A stretch of 64,000 nucleotides of DNA from Pelethousia sp034928145 (GCA_034928145.1 JAYFPE010000005.1:1-64000), one strand, 5' to 3'. Shown: positions 16,356 through 24,960, numbered from the stretch's first letter. Notes: generated by a model not told the origin, from the sequence alone. Translations and numbers: made by a program.

Positions 16356-17780
16356 TTAATCCATTTTCAGTCTTTCGAGCCGGATGGTGTCAAATCCATT
16401 GCTCACCACACAACTAACCACCTGATTGCTCTGATCTGTTTCAAAGATGTACTCCCAAAGCTCGCTCATGCTATCATAAAATCGGTCTTCCGCATAAGCA
16501 GCCAGATATGCTACCGTTCCGAATGATGCAAGAAGAAGTCCGTCCACATTTTTTACGGTCATTGTCTGGCCGTTTGATGTTTGGTAGGTGCCTTCATAAC
16601 GAGCGAGGTCAAGGTGTGCTGTCGAAATTTGCTGCCTTTTTTGCGGCAAAGGATAGGGGCGTTGCAGTGCGATTGCGCTGACAGCTTTTACTATACTATT
16701 GTTATCATTCCATACGGTATTAAATAGCAGAACAAGCCCAACATCCTCTTGGGGAAAATGAGCATAGTAGGAAAAATATCCGCTGGAGAAATTACCGGTG
16801 TGCCCAAACCATTCGTATCCATCAAATGTGCCTACAAAACATCCATACCCATAACCCCTGTTTAATCCTGTATTATCGGTGGTCATATGTACGAGGGTTT
16901 CCTCTTTTATCAAAACTCCTGTTGTTAACGCCTTGTCAAATAACGCCATGTCATAGGGTGTTGTAAAAATATTGCCGGAACCAAAGGCGTGGGATAGGTT
17001 ATATGGCGTTTTTTCGCGAAAACTCCCATATTTATACTCATATCCAACAGCTAAGTTCTTTACCTCTATCTTAGTGTCGGCACAGCCTGTATTGCGCATA
17101 TTTGCAGGGCCAAAGATGTGTTTTTGCAGATATTTCTCATATGAAAGGCCAGACGCTTGTTCAATAATCCCCGCTAACAGTTGGTATCCGGCATTGCTAT
17201 AGGCCATATCGCTGCCGGGATGAAACAGTAACGGGTTCCGTAGGATAAAGCTTTGCAGTTGGTGCCTTTCCGTCTGTTCATAAGGGCTAATAAGGCCTTG
17301 ATCTGTTACATCACGCAGCAAACCTCCCGTGTGGGTAAGAAGCTGTCGGATGGTGATAGTAGCTTCACAAAACTGGCCGGGAAAATACTGCGCAATTGGA
17401 TCGTCCAGTTGCAATAGACCTTTTTCTTGCAACTGCATAATCCCGATTGCGGTAAACAGCTTTGTGGTAGAACATAACAGAAATCGGGTATCTTGCGAAA
17501 ACGGTAGCTGCTCCTGATAGTCGGACATACCATAAAAATGGGATGCGGCTATTTCTCCCTGTTTCGTGACGAGTATGCCCCCGCTGATTTGTTGATTTTC
17601 GCACGCTTGGTTCAGTGCCTGAACATATCCATACAGCTCTTGACACAAGGCGTTATCCAACGATGGCTGCATCGGTGCACCGCCTATAATCAAAATTGCT
17701 AAGGCCAAAGAGATAAGCACAAAAGCAGTGACCGGCTTCCATACCCGTATTCGCATTTTTTTCGCCACAGGTTGCATCAT
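16356..17780 (-). CDS. Membrane-anchored beta-lactamase-fold serine hydrolase (class C/PBP4*-like)
   Basis: The 474-residue product has an N-terminal membrane anchor (AFVLISLALAILIIGG), then a beta-lactamase/D-ala-D-ala peptidase fold facing outside. The catalytic SxxK is STTK in LLCSTTKLF, the YxN is YSN in MAYSNAGYQLL, and HTG in WFGHTGNFSSG stands where the KTG box usually is. The C-terminal 100 residues form a small beta domain. The ATG overlaps the stop of the upstream serine hydrolase by four bases (ATGA), so the two are translationally coupled. Such proteins cleave or bind cell-wall peptides or small esters. Next to an ABC transporter they often belong to antimicrobial resistance sets. 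Substrate unknown. Confidence 0.85.
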   Translation of the reverse strand: MMQPVAKKMRIRVWKPVTAFVLISLALAILIIGGAPMQPSLDNALCQELYGYVQALNQACENQQISGGILVTKQGEIAASHFYGMSDYQEQLPFSQDTRFLLCSTTKLFTAIGIMQLQEKGLLQLDDPIAQYFPGQFCEATITIRQLLTHTGGLLRDVTDQGLISPYEQTERHQLQSFILRNPLLFHPGSDMAYSNAGYQLLAGIIEQASGLSYEKYLQKHIFGPANMRNTGCADTKIEVKNLAVGYEYKYGSFREKTPYNLSHAFGSGNIFTTPYDMALFDKALTTGVLIKEETLVHMTTDNTGLNRGYGYGCFVGTFDGYEWFGHTGNFSSGYFSYYAHFPQEDVGLVLLFNTVWNDNNSIVKAVSAIALQRPYPLPQKRQQISTAHLDLARYEGTYQTSNGQTMTVKNVDGLLLASFGTVAYLAAYAEDRFYDSMSELWEYIFETDQSNQVVSCVVSNGFDTIRLERLKMD

Positions 17781-19255
17781 TTATTTCCCCTTTCTGCTAC
17801 AGGCACTACGGCTGATATAAGCAAGACAATAGAAAACAGAAAGATTGCGTCTCCCATCCATATGGACAAAATCGGAAAGACCGAGGATATAAACAAATAC
17901 TTCTGGCAAGCACACCAGATCAGAATTCCAAACAGAATAGATGCTGCACCAACTCGAAGCAATCTGAAACTGGTTCGCTTTTGCTGATAAAAAATCAGGA
18001 CCAGACTCAATACCATCAGTAGGCTTGCTGAGATTAGCATCCCGATCACGGCGCAGAGTCCGTAATGTCCCCAGATAATCCTTCCCATGCCAACGGACGG
18101 AAACGCTCGCCACTGCGCCCAATCACTTAAAACATATGCAATGAAAGGCCAGCTTCGTTGGCTGTTTGTAAGGATTACAATGGCATCGCCTGTTTCCGGA
18201 ACAGTCTGGAAATGCGTCATGATGCCGTTGCCCTGGCCGCCGTGAGAAACTGAGAGCGCACCGTTTGGCAGCTTTTCGATATAGTGACCAAATCCATACG
18301 CCTCAAATATCAAACCGTAAATGCCGATTTTATGGCTTTGTGGAGCATACAGCAGCTTGATGCTTTCGCCACTTAACACAGAGTTTTCTTTCATCCCCAC
18401 CGCCGCAAAGCGGGCAATATCGTGAGCTGTGGCAAACAGACCACCCGAAGCCTTTGAGGGATAGAGATAGACCGGCACCGGCCTCCCGTCGAGGTTATAA
18501 CCCGTTGGAGGATAAGGCGTCGCCGTTGTGTCTATGTCAAAGGCTGCACTTTCCATGCCCAGAGGGAGAAAAATCTCCGTGCGGATATATTCCGAAAAGC
18601 TTTGCTCCGTGACATCCTCGATTAATATTTCCAATAAATTATAACCTGTGTTGGAGTAGGAAAATCCCGTCCCCGCCTCGTGCGCCAGCGCCGCTTCCCC
18701 GGTCATCACATCCCGGTTAGAGGGCATTGTCTCGCCGGGGGAGTAGACATTGGTGAAATCGCCTAATGGCATCCCCGCAGTGTGGCTTAAAAGCTGCCGT
18801 GTTGTAATCTTTTCTGTCGGATAGTCCGACTGCGGAAATCTCCAGCTTTTCAGGTACTGCGACACCGGAGCATCCAAGTCGATCAAGCCCTTTTCCACAA
18901 GTCGCATAACGCCCCAAGCTGTAACGGATTTTGTAATGGATTGAACGCTCATAGGAGTATTGACCGTCAGTTCTCTGCCGCTCGCCACATCTGCATATCC
19001 ATAGGCCTCAGTCCATACGACTTCATCGTCCTTCACAAGCCCGATGTTGCAGCCCGGAATTCCATACTGCTTCATCAGATCAGGAATGCGCTCGTCCATA
19101 TGTGCCTTAAATTCATCAAGCGGCGCATCGGCGCTCATATTCCTCTTGATTTGCAGACTGTCGGAAAACAGCATGACGAGCAAGCTAATCAGTATGGATA
19201 TAAGGATAAACCATATCCACATCCTATAACCTCCGAGTATTTTTTCTCTTTTCAT
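17777..19255 (-). CDS. Serine hydrolase with C-terminal membrane domain
   Basis: The 492-residue product has an N-terminal transmembrane segment (WFILISILISLLVMLF), a beta-lactamase-fold domain with SITK in MSVQSITKS, YSN in FSYSNTGYNLLE and HGG in VSHGGQGNG, and a C-terminal block of about four membrane helices (CAVIGMLISASLLMVLSL onward). The fold and the extra membrane block resemble FmtA/PBP-like proteins coupled to bacteriocin or peptide resistance. GAGGTG lies five bases before the ATG. It starts 21 bases after the ABC permease and overlaps the next serine hydrolase, so both are probably in the transporter operon. Two such enzymes in tandem point to duplication followed by divergence. 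Confidence 0.85.
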   Translation of the reverse strand: MKREKILGGYRMWIWFILISILISLLVMLFSDSLQIKRNMSADAPLDEFKAHMDERIPDLMKQYGIPGCNIGLVKDDEVVWTEAYGYADVASGRELTVNTPMSVQSITKSVTAWGVMRLVEKGLIDLDAPVSQYLKSWRFPQSDYPTEKITTRQLLSHTAGMPLGDFTNVYSPGETMPSNRDVMTGEAALAHEAGTGFSYSNTGYNLLEILIEDVTEQSFSEYIRTEIFLPLGMESAAFDIDTTATPYPPTGYNLDGRPVPVYLYPSKASGGLFATAHDIARFAAVGMKENSVLSGESIKLLYAPQSHKIGIYGLIFEAYGFGHYIEKLPNGALSVSHGGQGNGIMTHFQTVPETGDAIVILTNSQRSWPFIAYVLSDWAQWRAFPSVGMGRIIWGHYGLCAVIGMLISASLLMVLSLVLIFYQQKRTSFRLLRVGAASILFGILIWCACQKYLFISSVFPILSIWMGDAIFLFSIVLLISAVVPVAERGNK

Positions 19256-19276
19256 AACTACACCTCATCATTTCAC

Positions 19277-20059
19277 TCACCGCACGGTACGCACATTCCA
19301 CTCCAAATGTCTGAGCCTCAACAGGGTGCGGGCCGTCATAAAAACGATGAGCAGCACTGTCACAGCTATCGGGATAAGTAACGATAGAGTAACCGAGGGC
19401 ATAAGTTTTTGCGCTTCAACCAACAATCCGGAAGGCGTCCATCTCTGAACATTAAGCAAGGAAGAAATGAAGTGTATTCCGAATGCGGTTGCCAGCGTCA
19501 AAAACCCAGCGGGAATCGGCTTTCTTAGTAAAACACCCCACATAATCAGGCAGGAGAGTAAAAACAGCACATAAATCCCCTGTAGCAGCCCGCCATATAA
19601 AATAGGCATAACGCCGATTTCAAAGCCAAAGAGAAGCCCGGAATAACCGTAATCGGCAAGTAGCGCGATGGTGAGAATCAACACCATTAGGACACCGAAA
19701 ACCAGCAATTTCGCACCAACCATCTGTCTATAGCGTTTGTCGGCACATAAGGGCAGTACCCATGTGTTATCCCTAATCTCAGACGCCGTAAGTCCGCATA
19801 ACGTAAATGCAATGATGATGGTTCCGATTTGCGACACATCATCCATATAGTTGCGAATACAGTCAAGCTGTGTCATATCGGTCAGGCCGCTGATACCCTG
19901 CGTCGTTTCCCCGCCAAGCTGACCGGATAGAACCATCGGAAGCACCACCTTGAGCATCACGGGCGCAAGCAAAGCTAAAAATAGAAAGCTTGCAAATAGA
20001 ATCAAAACTCGACCACTTCTTATGGCGTATCGCAGTTCCTTGATAATCTCGGTCCTCAT
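19277..20059 (-). CDS. ABC-2 type transporter permease (YxlG-like)
   Basis: The 260-residue product has six predicted membrane helices with the layout of ABC-2 permeases: a first helix after ELRYAIRSGRV, a large outer loop (QLGGETTQGISGLTDMTQL), the TASEIRDNTWVLPLCADKRYRQ segment typical of the coupling region, and four further helices. It begins seven bases after the ATPase stop, with GGGGGTG upstream. Together with the ATPase and the upstream PLDc_N protein it resembles the B. subtilis yxlEFG set. It probably exports or protects against a peptide or lipid compound. Confidence 0.85.
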   Translation of the reverse strand: MRTEIIKELRYAIRSGRVLILFASFLFLALLAPVMLKVVLPMVLSGQLGGETTQGISGLTDMTQLDCIRNYMDDVSQIGTIIIAFTLCGLTASEIRDNTWVLPLCADKRYRQMVGAKLLVFGVLMVLILTIALLADYGYSGLLFGFEIGVMPILYGGLLQGIYVLFLLSCLIMWGVLLRKPIPAGFLTLATAFGIHFISSLLNVQRWTPSGLLVEAQKLMPSVTLSLLIPIAVTVLLIVFMTARTLLRLRHLEWNVRTVR

Positions 20060-20066
20060 TTCGCTT

Positions 20067-20954
20067 TCACCCCCGCAAAAACAAATCCTCTAATCGCGTC
20101 TTGCGCAGGGAAAAGGATTTTATCACGATTTCATGATCTGCCAAGAACCTCATCACTGATACGGAAACCGTATTGTCCGCCACTTTGATAGTTAAGGATT
20201 TTTCAGATTTTGTTAAGGACACTACGCCTGTAAGTCGCTCCAATGCGTCCAATATATTCGATTCGACTGAATGAACAGGAGTGACGTCAAAAATCGGCTG
20301 TGTGTTCTCTTTTTGAAGCTGCGCAAGTGGTTTTTCAAACATCATCTGCCCGGCGTCTACCATGCCGACCGTGTCGCAGACACGCTCCACATCGTCTAAA
20401 ATATGCGTGGAAAACAGAATGGTTTTACCCATGCTCTTCAATTCCTTAATAAGGCGCAGCACCTCGCTTCTTCCCTCCGGATCAAGCGCGGAGGACGGCT
20501 CGTCAAGAATAAGCAAAGCTGGCTCGCGTATTAATGCGGCACCGATGCCAAGCCGCTGTTTCATGCCTCGCGAAAAACCGCCAACGCGGCGGTGGCTCGC
20601 ATCGGCAAGCCCAACCCACTCCAGCATTTCGACGATACGCCTACGATTTATACCGTCTCCAAGATATTCAAGCATCTCATATGCGGTCATCCATGGATAA
20701 AATCTTGGATCTTCAGGAAGATATCCGACTTGCACGTCTCCTGGATGCTTTATTTCCGCAATATTTCTTCCATTTACGGTGCATTCACCCTTTGTTGGAT
20801 GAGATAGTCCGGCAAGTATGTTCAACGCTGTTGATTTACCGGCTCCATTATGTCCGATAAAGCCATATATTTCGCCTTTTTTGACGTGCATATCCACGTT
20901 CTTGAGGGCATGAAAATCTTTGAACTCCTTTTGAAGTCCCTTTACAGTTATCAT
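20067..20954 (-). CDS. ABC transporter ATP-binding protein (YxlF-like)
   Basis: The 295-residue product has Walker A GHNGAGKST, Q-loop region VGYLPEDPRFYPWMT, signature GGFSRGMKQRLG, Walker B LLILDEPSSALDP and an H-loop FSTHILDDVERVCD, followed by a 70-residue C-terminal domain common in ABC-2 ATPases. The ATG at 20954 was selected for AAGGA six bases upstream; the longer frame has a weak start. It pairs with the permease immediately downstream. It energises export; the substrate is not known. Confidence 0.92.
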   Translation of the reverse strand: MITVKGLQKEFKDFHALKNVDMHVKKGEIYGFIGHNGAGKSTALNILAGLSHPTKGECTVNGRNIAEIKHPGDVQVGYLPEDPRFYPWMTAYEMLEYLGDGINRRRIVEMLEWVGLADASHRRVGGFSRGMKQRLGIGAALIREPALLILDEPSSALDPEGRSEVLRLIKELKSMGKTILFSTHILDDVERVCDTVGMVDAGQMMFEKPLAQLQKENTQPIFDVTPVHSVESNILDALERLTGVVSLTKSEKSLTIKVADNTVSVSVMRFLADHEIVIKSFSLRKTRLEDLFLRG

Positions 20955-21059
20955 CAATATTCCTTCTTTCTGCCGATGGTCAGGAAGGTGGTGGAAGAAA
21001 GCAGATGACAAACAGGCAAATGACAATCCATCACCTTTGATGTTGTTCTGTTTTATTTG

Positions 21060-21521
21060 TCATCTCTCTCCATCCTGGTTTTCAATCTCTACAATGACAT
21101 TCCGCTTATCTTCGTCGATATAATACTGAAACTTAATAATCTTGCCCGTGTTAGGTTGCATATCTCCGAATTTATCCTTAAGCTCTTCAGACAACATAAA
21201 TACTTTCGTTGCTTTTTCTTCAGGAACACCCGAAATAGCTATCTCTATAAAGCTACTGTCGATTTGTCCCTGATAAGTTCCTGTATCAATTTTAAGGTCT
21301 CTTTCTAATTCATTTCCGCTCTCGGCCTTGTCTGACAGCGTATCAACCGGCGATGCATGCTCGCCTTTATTTTGAGGCGGCTGCATCTCTTCCCGTTGTT
21401 TTACCGCATCACTTGAATTATCCTCGATGTTTGAGTGCAAGAAAAAGCTGCTTTGTCCAATAATCAAAATTATGAAAATCACCAAAAAGATAAAGGAAAA
21501 AATCAAAATAATTTTTTTCAT
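21060..21521 (-). CDS. Membrane-anchored protein of unknown function
   Basis: The 153-residue protein starts MKKIILIFSFIFLVIFIILI, an N-terminal anchor or uncleaved signal, followed by an acidic low-complexity linker (NSSDAVKQREEMQPPQNKGE) and a small C-terminal domain (FIEIAISGVPEEKATKVFML). GGAGGTG precedes the ATG at 21521. It lies between the PLDc_N gene and the ABC ATPase in the same orientation, so it may be an outer-surface accessory of the transporter. No known family is recognised. Confidence 0.65.
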   Translation of the reverse strand: MKKIILIFSFIFLVIFIILIIGQSSFFLHSNIEDNSSDAVKQREEMQPPQNKGEHASPVDTLSDKAESGNELERDLKIDTGTYQGQIDSSFIEIAISGVPEEKATKVFMLSEELKDKFGDMQPNTGKIIKFQYYIDEDKRNVIVEIENQDGER

Positions 21522-21630
21522 ACAGCACCTCCACAGTTTAAATAATCTTAACAATCAAATTTTTCACATACATATCCGGCCTCTTTAATGCTTGGAATCC
21601 TCCATCTTTTTACATGCCATTTTACCGTAA

Positions 21631-21843
21631 TCATTTGAATTCCTTCTTTCTTCCTACCAAAAGGAATAAAACCGGACCAATCACGTTGGCAAAAAGACAG
21701 ATAAAAAACCATGCCCATATATTCAGGTTTTGTACGCCCTCCCTAAAAATTTTGATGCTGCAGTACACTGCGAGACTGATCTGAAGGAGAATAAGCGGAG
21801 AGAGGATCAGGAGCATATCCTTCGTAAGTGCAAACTCGTTCAT
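21631..21843 (-). CDS. PLDc_N domain small membrane protein (YxlE-like)
   Basis: This 70-residue protein has two membrane helices (LLILSPLILLQISLAVYCSI and WAWFFICLFANVIGPVLFLL) and the ending VGRKKEFK typical of phospholipase-D-nuclease N-terminal (PLDc_N) proteins such as YxlE. In B. subtilis YxlE is a small regulator encoded with the YxlF/YxlG ABC transporter. The same combination appears here with the ATPase and permease downstream. GGAGGTG lies seven bases before the ATG. Confidence 0.8.
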   Translation of the reverse strand: MNEFALTKDMLLILSPLILLQISLAVYCSIKIFREGVQNLNIWAWFFICLFANVIGPVLFLLVGRKKEFK

Positions 21844-21872
21844 AACGTTACACCTCCTGTTTGATTAATGGA

Positions 21873-22052
21873 TTATTTGTCTCGCGGTTTTTTATTTGTA
21901 GAAACCGCTCCGAGAACTACGCCCACACCGGCTCCAATGCACAGCCACAGAACTATGTTCTGAAGAAGAGCCCCAAGCACAATGCCGACAGCAGCACACA
22001 AGCCTATAGCTGTCCCCATATTCCAATAATCTGACATTTTTCGTTTTTTCAT
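21873..22052 (-). CDS. Small two-helix membrane protein
   Basis: The 59-residue product begins MKKRKMSDYWNMG and has two glycine-rich hydrophobic segments (AIGLCAAVGIVLGALLQNIV and LWLCIGAGVGVVLGAV) and a basic tail. AAAGGAGGTCG precedes the ATG at 22052 by a good distance. It sits just upstream of the PLDc_N gene. A truncated copy of its second half is at 14209-14373. No family is recognised; such glycine-zipper proteins are often regulators or immunity-like partners of transporters. Confidence 0.65.
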   Translation of the reverse strand: MKKRKMSDYWNMGTAIGLCAAVGIVLGALLQNIVLWLCIGAGVGVVLGAVSTNKKPRDK

Positions 22053-22071
22053 TCGATTCGACCTCCTTTGA

Positions 22072-22251
22072 TTACTTTATGTTAAAATAGTTGTTTCCCC
22101 TGATTACTTTTCTGGCTTCACAGCATGTTTGCTTCTTTTTACGCTGCGCTTCGCGTGCCTCAGTAGCATAGAAACTTGGGTGTGCGTATTCCTGCGATAG
22201 ATGTCGCACAAATTTAACTATTTTCTTGAAGATACTCTTTATCAGCGTCAT
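22072..22251 (-). CDS. Small basic hypothetical protein
   Basis: A 59-residue product starting MTLIKSIFKKIVKFVRHLSQ has an amphipathic basic N-terminal helix and a C-terminal part rich in lysine and arginine with two adjacent cysteines. The ATG at 22251 follows AGAAAGG; a TATAAT at 22295-22300 lies upstream. It is 19 bases ahead of the small membrane protein gene. No family is recognised and coding status is moderate. Confidence 0.45.
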   Translation of the reverse strand: MTLIKSIFKKIVKFVRHLSQEYAHPSFYATEAREAQRKKKQTCCEARKVIRGNNYFNIK

Positions 22252-22350
22252 TTTGATACCTTTCTCGAACACGGTTTCTGGTTTTTCCATGTTCATTATA
22301 GAAGATAAGGCGGTCATATGATAAGTTACCGGAGTCATGTGTCGGGTAAT

Positions 22351-22375
22351 AAAAAAACGGAAGCCGCAGCTCCCG
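22351..22375 (-). terminator. Rho-independent terminator after the two-component operon
   Basis: On the minus strand CGGGAGC pairs with GCTTCCG (one G-U) around TGCG and is followed by seven T residues. It lies 18 bases after the response regulator stop, so the two-component genes end here and the transporter cluster needs its own promoter. Confidence 0.75.
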
Positions 22376-22393
22376 CTCTTAAAAGCATAATTT

Positions 22394-23029
22394 TTAGAAT
22401 CCCAATTGTTTGAAGTGCAATATGGCGTTTGCTCGGTCAGTGATTCCGGCTTTGCTGTAGATTTGACTGATATAGTTCTTAACCGTACCGACGGTCAAAA
22501 AGAGCGTCTGAGCGATTTCCTGATTGCTTTTCCCCTGCATCAGCAAACGAATGATATCCTGTTCACGTTGCGTAAAGTCCGAAACCGATGTTTCCGGTTT
22601 GCCTTGTTTGCCGATATGCTTTGTGATTTTGGCGGCAATATTCCCCGGCAAAATCACACTTCCTCGCACGGTGTCACGGACGGCTTCGGCCAGCTTTACC
22701 CCGCTGATGTCCTTTAAAAGATACCCCGAAGCACCGTGAGTGATGGCCCCGAGAATGGATTCATCGTCATCAAATGTAGTTAATACTAAAACCGCTGTTT
22801 CAGGAAAATCCTGCTTGATTAGGCGCGTTGCTTCCACGCCACCCATTTCCGGCATTCGAATATCCATGAGAACCACCTGCGGATGGTGGACTTTCGTTTG
22901 TTTGTAAGCCTCCATGCCGTTTTTTGCTTCCGCAACTACCTGAATGTCGGGATTAGTTTCAAGTAACGCGCGTAGCCCATCTCGGATAATTGTCTGATCG
23001 TCCGCCAACAGAATGGTAATTTGATTCAT
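22394..23029 (-). CDS. NarL/LuxR-family response regulator
   Basis: The 211-residue product has a receiver domain (DDQTIIRDGLRALLE, phosphoacceptor Asp in VVLMDIRMPEMGG, conserved Thr/Lys region VLVLTTFDDD and GYLLKDISG) and a C-terminal LuxR helix-turn-helix (FTQREQDIIRLLMQGKSNQE, VGTVKNYISQIYSKAG). It overlaps the kinase gene by four bases. Kinase-regulator pairs of this type next to ABC-2 exporters (for example LnrJK/LnrLMN) respond to membrane-active antibiotics, so it may control the downstream transporter. That link is inference. Confidence 0.92.
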   Translation of the reverse strand: MNQITILLADDQTIIRDGLRALLETNPDIQVVAEAKNGMEAYKQTKVHHPQVVLMDIRMPEMGGVEATRLIKQDFPETAVLVLTTFDDDESILGAITHGASGYLLKDISGVKLAEAVRDTVRGSVILPGNIAAKITKHIGKQGKPETSVSDFTQREQDIIRLLMQGKSNQEIAQTLFLTVGTVKNYISQIYSKAGITDRANAILHFKQLGF

Positions 23030-24414
23030 TGCACATCCTCCTTTCTTTGCACGGCGGGGATAATGAGGCTAACAGTAAACCCCTCTCCCGGCGCGTTTTC
23101 TATTTCCAGTGTCCCGCCTACGCTTTGCACACGCTCCCGCATGATGGATAGTCCGGAGCCGAACTTTATGTCATTCGTTCCACTACCGTTGTCTGAAAAA
23201 GCCAGTCGTAGCTGTCCTTTATACTCACCAATCAAGATGTCCACATGCGTTGCCTGCCCATGTCTGATTGCGTTGGTTGTACATTCCTTTACCGCTGAGA
23301 GCAGTATGCCAGCTTGAAGCGGGGGCAGGGTAATTTCTGATTCCATAACAAGATGAATATCAAGCCCAGTGTCAAAACGGATTTCCTGAAAAAGCTGTTC
23401 AAGGATGGTGACAAAATCGGTTTCATTTCCCGCCCTAACTACTTTAACAGAAGCGCGAAGCTCCGAAAGCCCTCGCCGTACTTGCTCTTTGCCTTGATGT
23501 AGCTTTTGTGCCACTTGCGACTCTGATACAAGTCCCTCTGCCGCTTCTAATGTCAGGACGGCTGCAGTCAGTGTATGGCCGACCGTATCGTGCATTTCGG
23601 CGGCAATGCGGTTTCTCTCCTCCACGACTGCTAAGCCCTTAAGCTTCTCGGATTGCTCTTTCACCGTACGGAGAGCCGATTCCAACTTAACACTTGTAAT
23701 CATTTGCTTTTTCAATGTATAAAAAGCGATCAAGGCAAGTAGAACCACAATCGTGTTGACGAAAAAATAGCGGACAAGATCAGCCAGTTCAGCGCTTTCG
23801 GATAAAAGTATTGTTCTTGTCGTACTGCCCAAAAGATAAGCACCCAGCGCGCCGATCCCATAGATCTTTGCACGGGGGAGCGATGCGTGGTTGATTGCGC
23901 TGAACCCCGCAATGATGGAAAGAAATAAGTTATCCCCCGAAATATCCAGATATTGAATTGGAATGCACAAAACAAGCTGCAGCATCGGCAAAAGGGGTTC
24001 GGATATAAGGCGTTTTTTCTCTGGGAGCAAATTATATAGTAGCATTATGAGAAAAGAGATTGATAGCAGCCAAATCAAAGGGACGTACGTCGGAGTTCCG
24101 ACATTCTCCGCAAGCATATGCAGACCCATCACTTGATAAGCAATCAGCAGCAGGAAAAAGATGCCTTTGTTTGTGAGGTGGTTCGCCCTTTCCACTTCGG
24201 CAGTGGTGGTGTCCTTTGGTGGTGTCTTTTCAGCGCGGAGTAGATGGAAGGCAATGGCGGCCAATCCGAAAATGGCGATAGACAAGATATATAAGGCACG
24301 ATGGAACGGCTTTCGATTATCTTCTCTCACGCCCTCCACAATGCAGAGGATCTGCATTAATAGCTGAAGCAATACCCCCGGAAGCAGAAACGGCCAAATT
24401 TCTTTAATCTGCAT
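23026..24414 (-). CDS. Sensor histidine kinase (HisKA_3 type)
   Basis: The 462-residue product has about seven N-terminal membrane helices, a coiled linker and a HisKA_3 dimerisation domain with the phosphoacceptor His in RIAAEMHDTVGHTLTAAVL, followed by a HATPase domain (VKECTTNAIRHGQATHV, FSDNGSGTNDIKFGSGLSIM). It overlaps the regulator gene by four bases and starts 27 bases after the XRE gene. It senses a membrane signal; the ligand is unknown. Confidence 0.92.
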   Translation of the reverse strand: MQIKEIWPFLLPGVLLQLLMQILCIVEGVREDNRKPFHRALYILSIAIFGLAAIAFHLLRAEKTPPKDTTTAEVERANHLTNKGIFFLLLIAYQVMGLHMLAENVGTPTYVPLIWLLSISFLIMLLYNLLPEKKRLISEPLLPMLQLVLCIPIQYLDISGDNLFLSIIAGFSAINHASLPRAKIYGIGALGAYLLGSTTRTILLSESAELADLVRYFFVNTIVVLLALIAFYTLKKQMITSVKLESALRTVKEQSEKLKGLAVVEERNRIAAEMHDTVGHTLTAAVLTLEAAEGLVSESQVAQKLHQGKEQVRRGLSELRASVKVVRAGNETDFVTILEQLFQEIRFDTGLDIHLVMESEITLPPLQAGILLSAVKECTTNAIRHGQATHVDILIGEYKGQLRLAFSDNGSGTNDIKFGSGLSIMRERVQSVGGTLEIENAPGEGFTVSLIIPAVQRKEDVQ

Positions 24415-24441
24415 ATGGCTGTGTCCCCCCGCCGTCTTTTT

Positions 24442-24648
24442 TCACGATTCGGTTTCCTCCTCGTAGATAAAAATGTCCTCAATGGGTAGGTCAAAATATC
24501 GAGCGAGTTTAAAGGCTAAAAGTATCGACGGATTGTACCGCCCATTTTCAAGTGAGCCGATGGTTTGGCGGGAAACACACAGTGCGTCCGCCAATTGCTC
24601 CTGTCGGATACCTCTGGACTGTCTGAGTTCTTCCAGTCTGTTTTTCAA
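24442..24648 (-). CDS. XRE-family helix-turn-helix regulator
   Basis: The 68-residue product reads (M)KNRLEELRQSRGIRQEQLADAL, then VSRQTIGSLENGRYNPSILLA, a standard Cro/C1-type helix-turn-helix, and ends with an acidic tail. The start is a TTG at 24648 with AAAGGAG nine bases upstream. A longer frame opens with ATG 24690, but that ATG falls between the -10 element and the expected transcription start of the promoter at 24694-24722 and so would not be on the mRNA. Small XRE proteins like this commonly repress their own operon, here the two-component genes. Confidence 0.85.
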   Translation of the reverse strand: MKNRLEELRQSRGIRQEQLADALCVSRQTIGSLENGRYNPSILLAFKLARYFDLPIEDIFIYEEETES

Positions 24649-24693
24649 ATCATTGAGCTCCTTTAAGTGTTTGGAAAGCGTACTTTCCATTGC

Positions 24694-24722
24694 AGTATAT
24701 GCAAATCAAACAATAATGTCAA
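24694..24722 (-). promoter_or_regulatory. Near-consensus promoter of the XRE/two-component operon
   Basis: On the minus strand TTGACA (24717-24722) and TATACT (24694-24699) are exactly 17 bases apart. Transcription should begin about seven bases beyond the -10, which places the first usable start codon at the TTG of the XRE gene. Confidence 0.8.
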
Positions 24723-24928
24723 GTTTGTCTTCCGGTTTTAATAAATCATCTCAACTATTTTCAATATGAGCGGACATATCTTCGTTTGAAAATACGCCCG
24801 CTCATTATGCCTGTTTTCCGTATTCAGTTGTTTACGGTGGTTCAAATCCCTCCAGTACGCCGAAAATGGCCGATGTCATCTGTGAAATTGAGGGGTGAAA
24901 AATCGAGGGTGAAAACCCCTGAAAAGGC

Positions 24929-24960
24929 AGATGCCATGCGGCTTTGACCGCATGGCATCT
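24929..24960 (-). terminator. Stem-loop downstream of tRNA-Leu
   Basis: AGATGCCATGCGG (24929-24941) pairs perfectly with CCGCATGGCATCT (24948-24960). On the minus strand it is followed by GCCTTTTC. It lies about 20 bases after the tRNA-Leu 3' end and probably terminates that transcript. Confidence 0.6.

Noticed and set aside
21548..21634. 28-codon minus-strand frame (MITVKWHVKRW...) overlapping the PLDc_N stop by four bases
   Set aside because: The overlap is suggestive of coupling but there is no ribosome site, no recognisable sequence, and the frame is too short to support.
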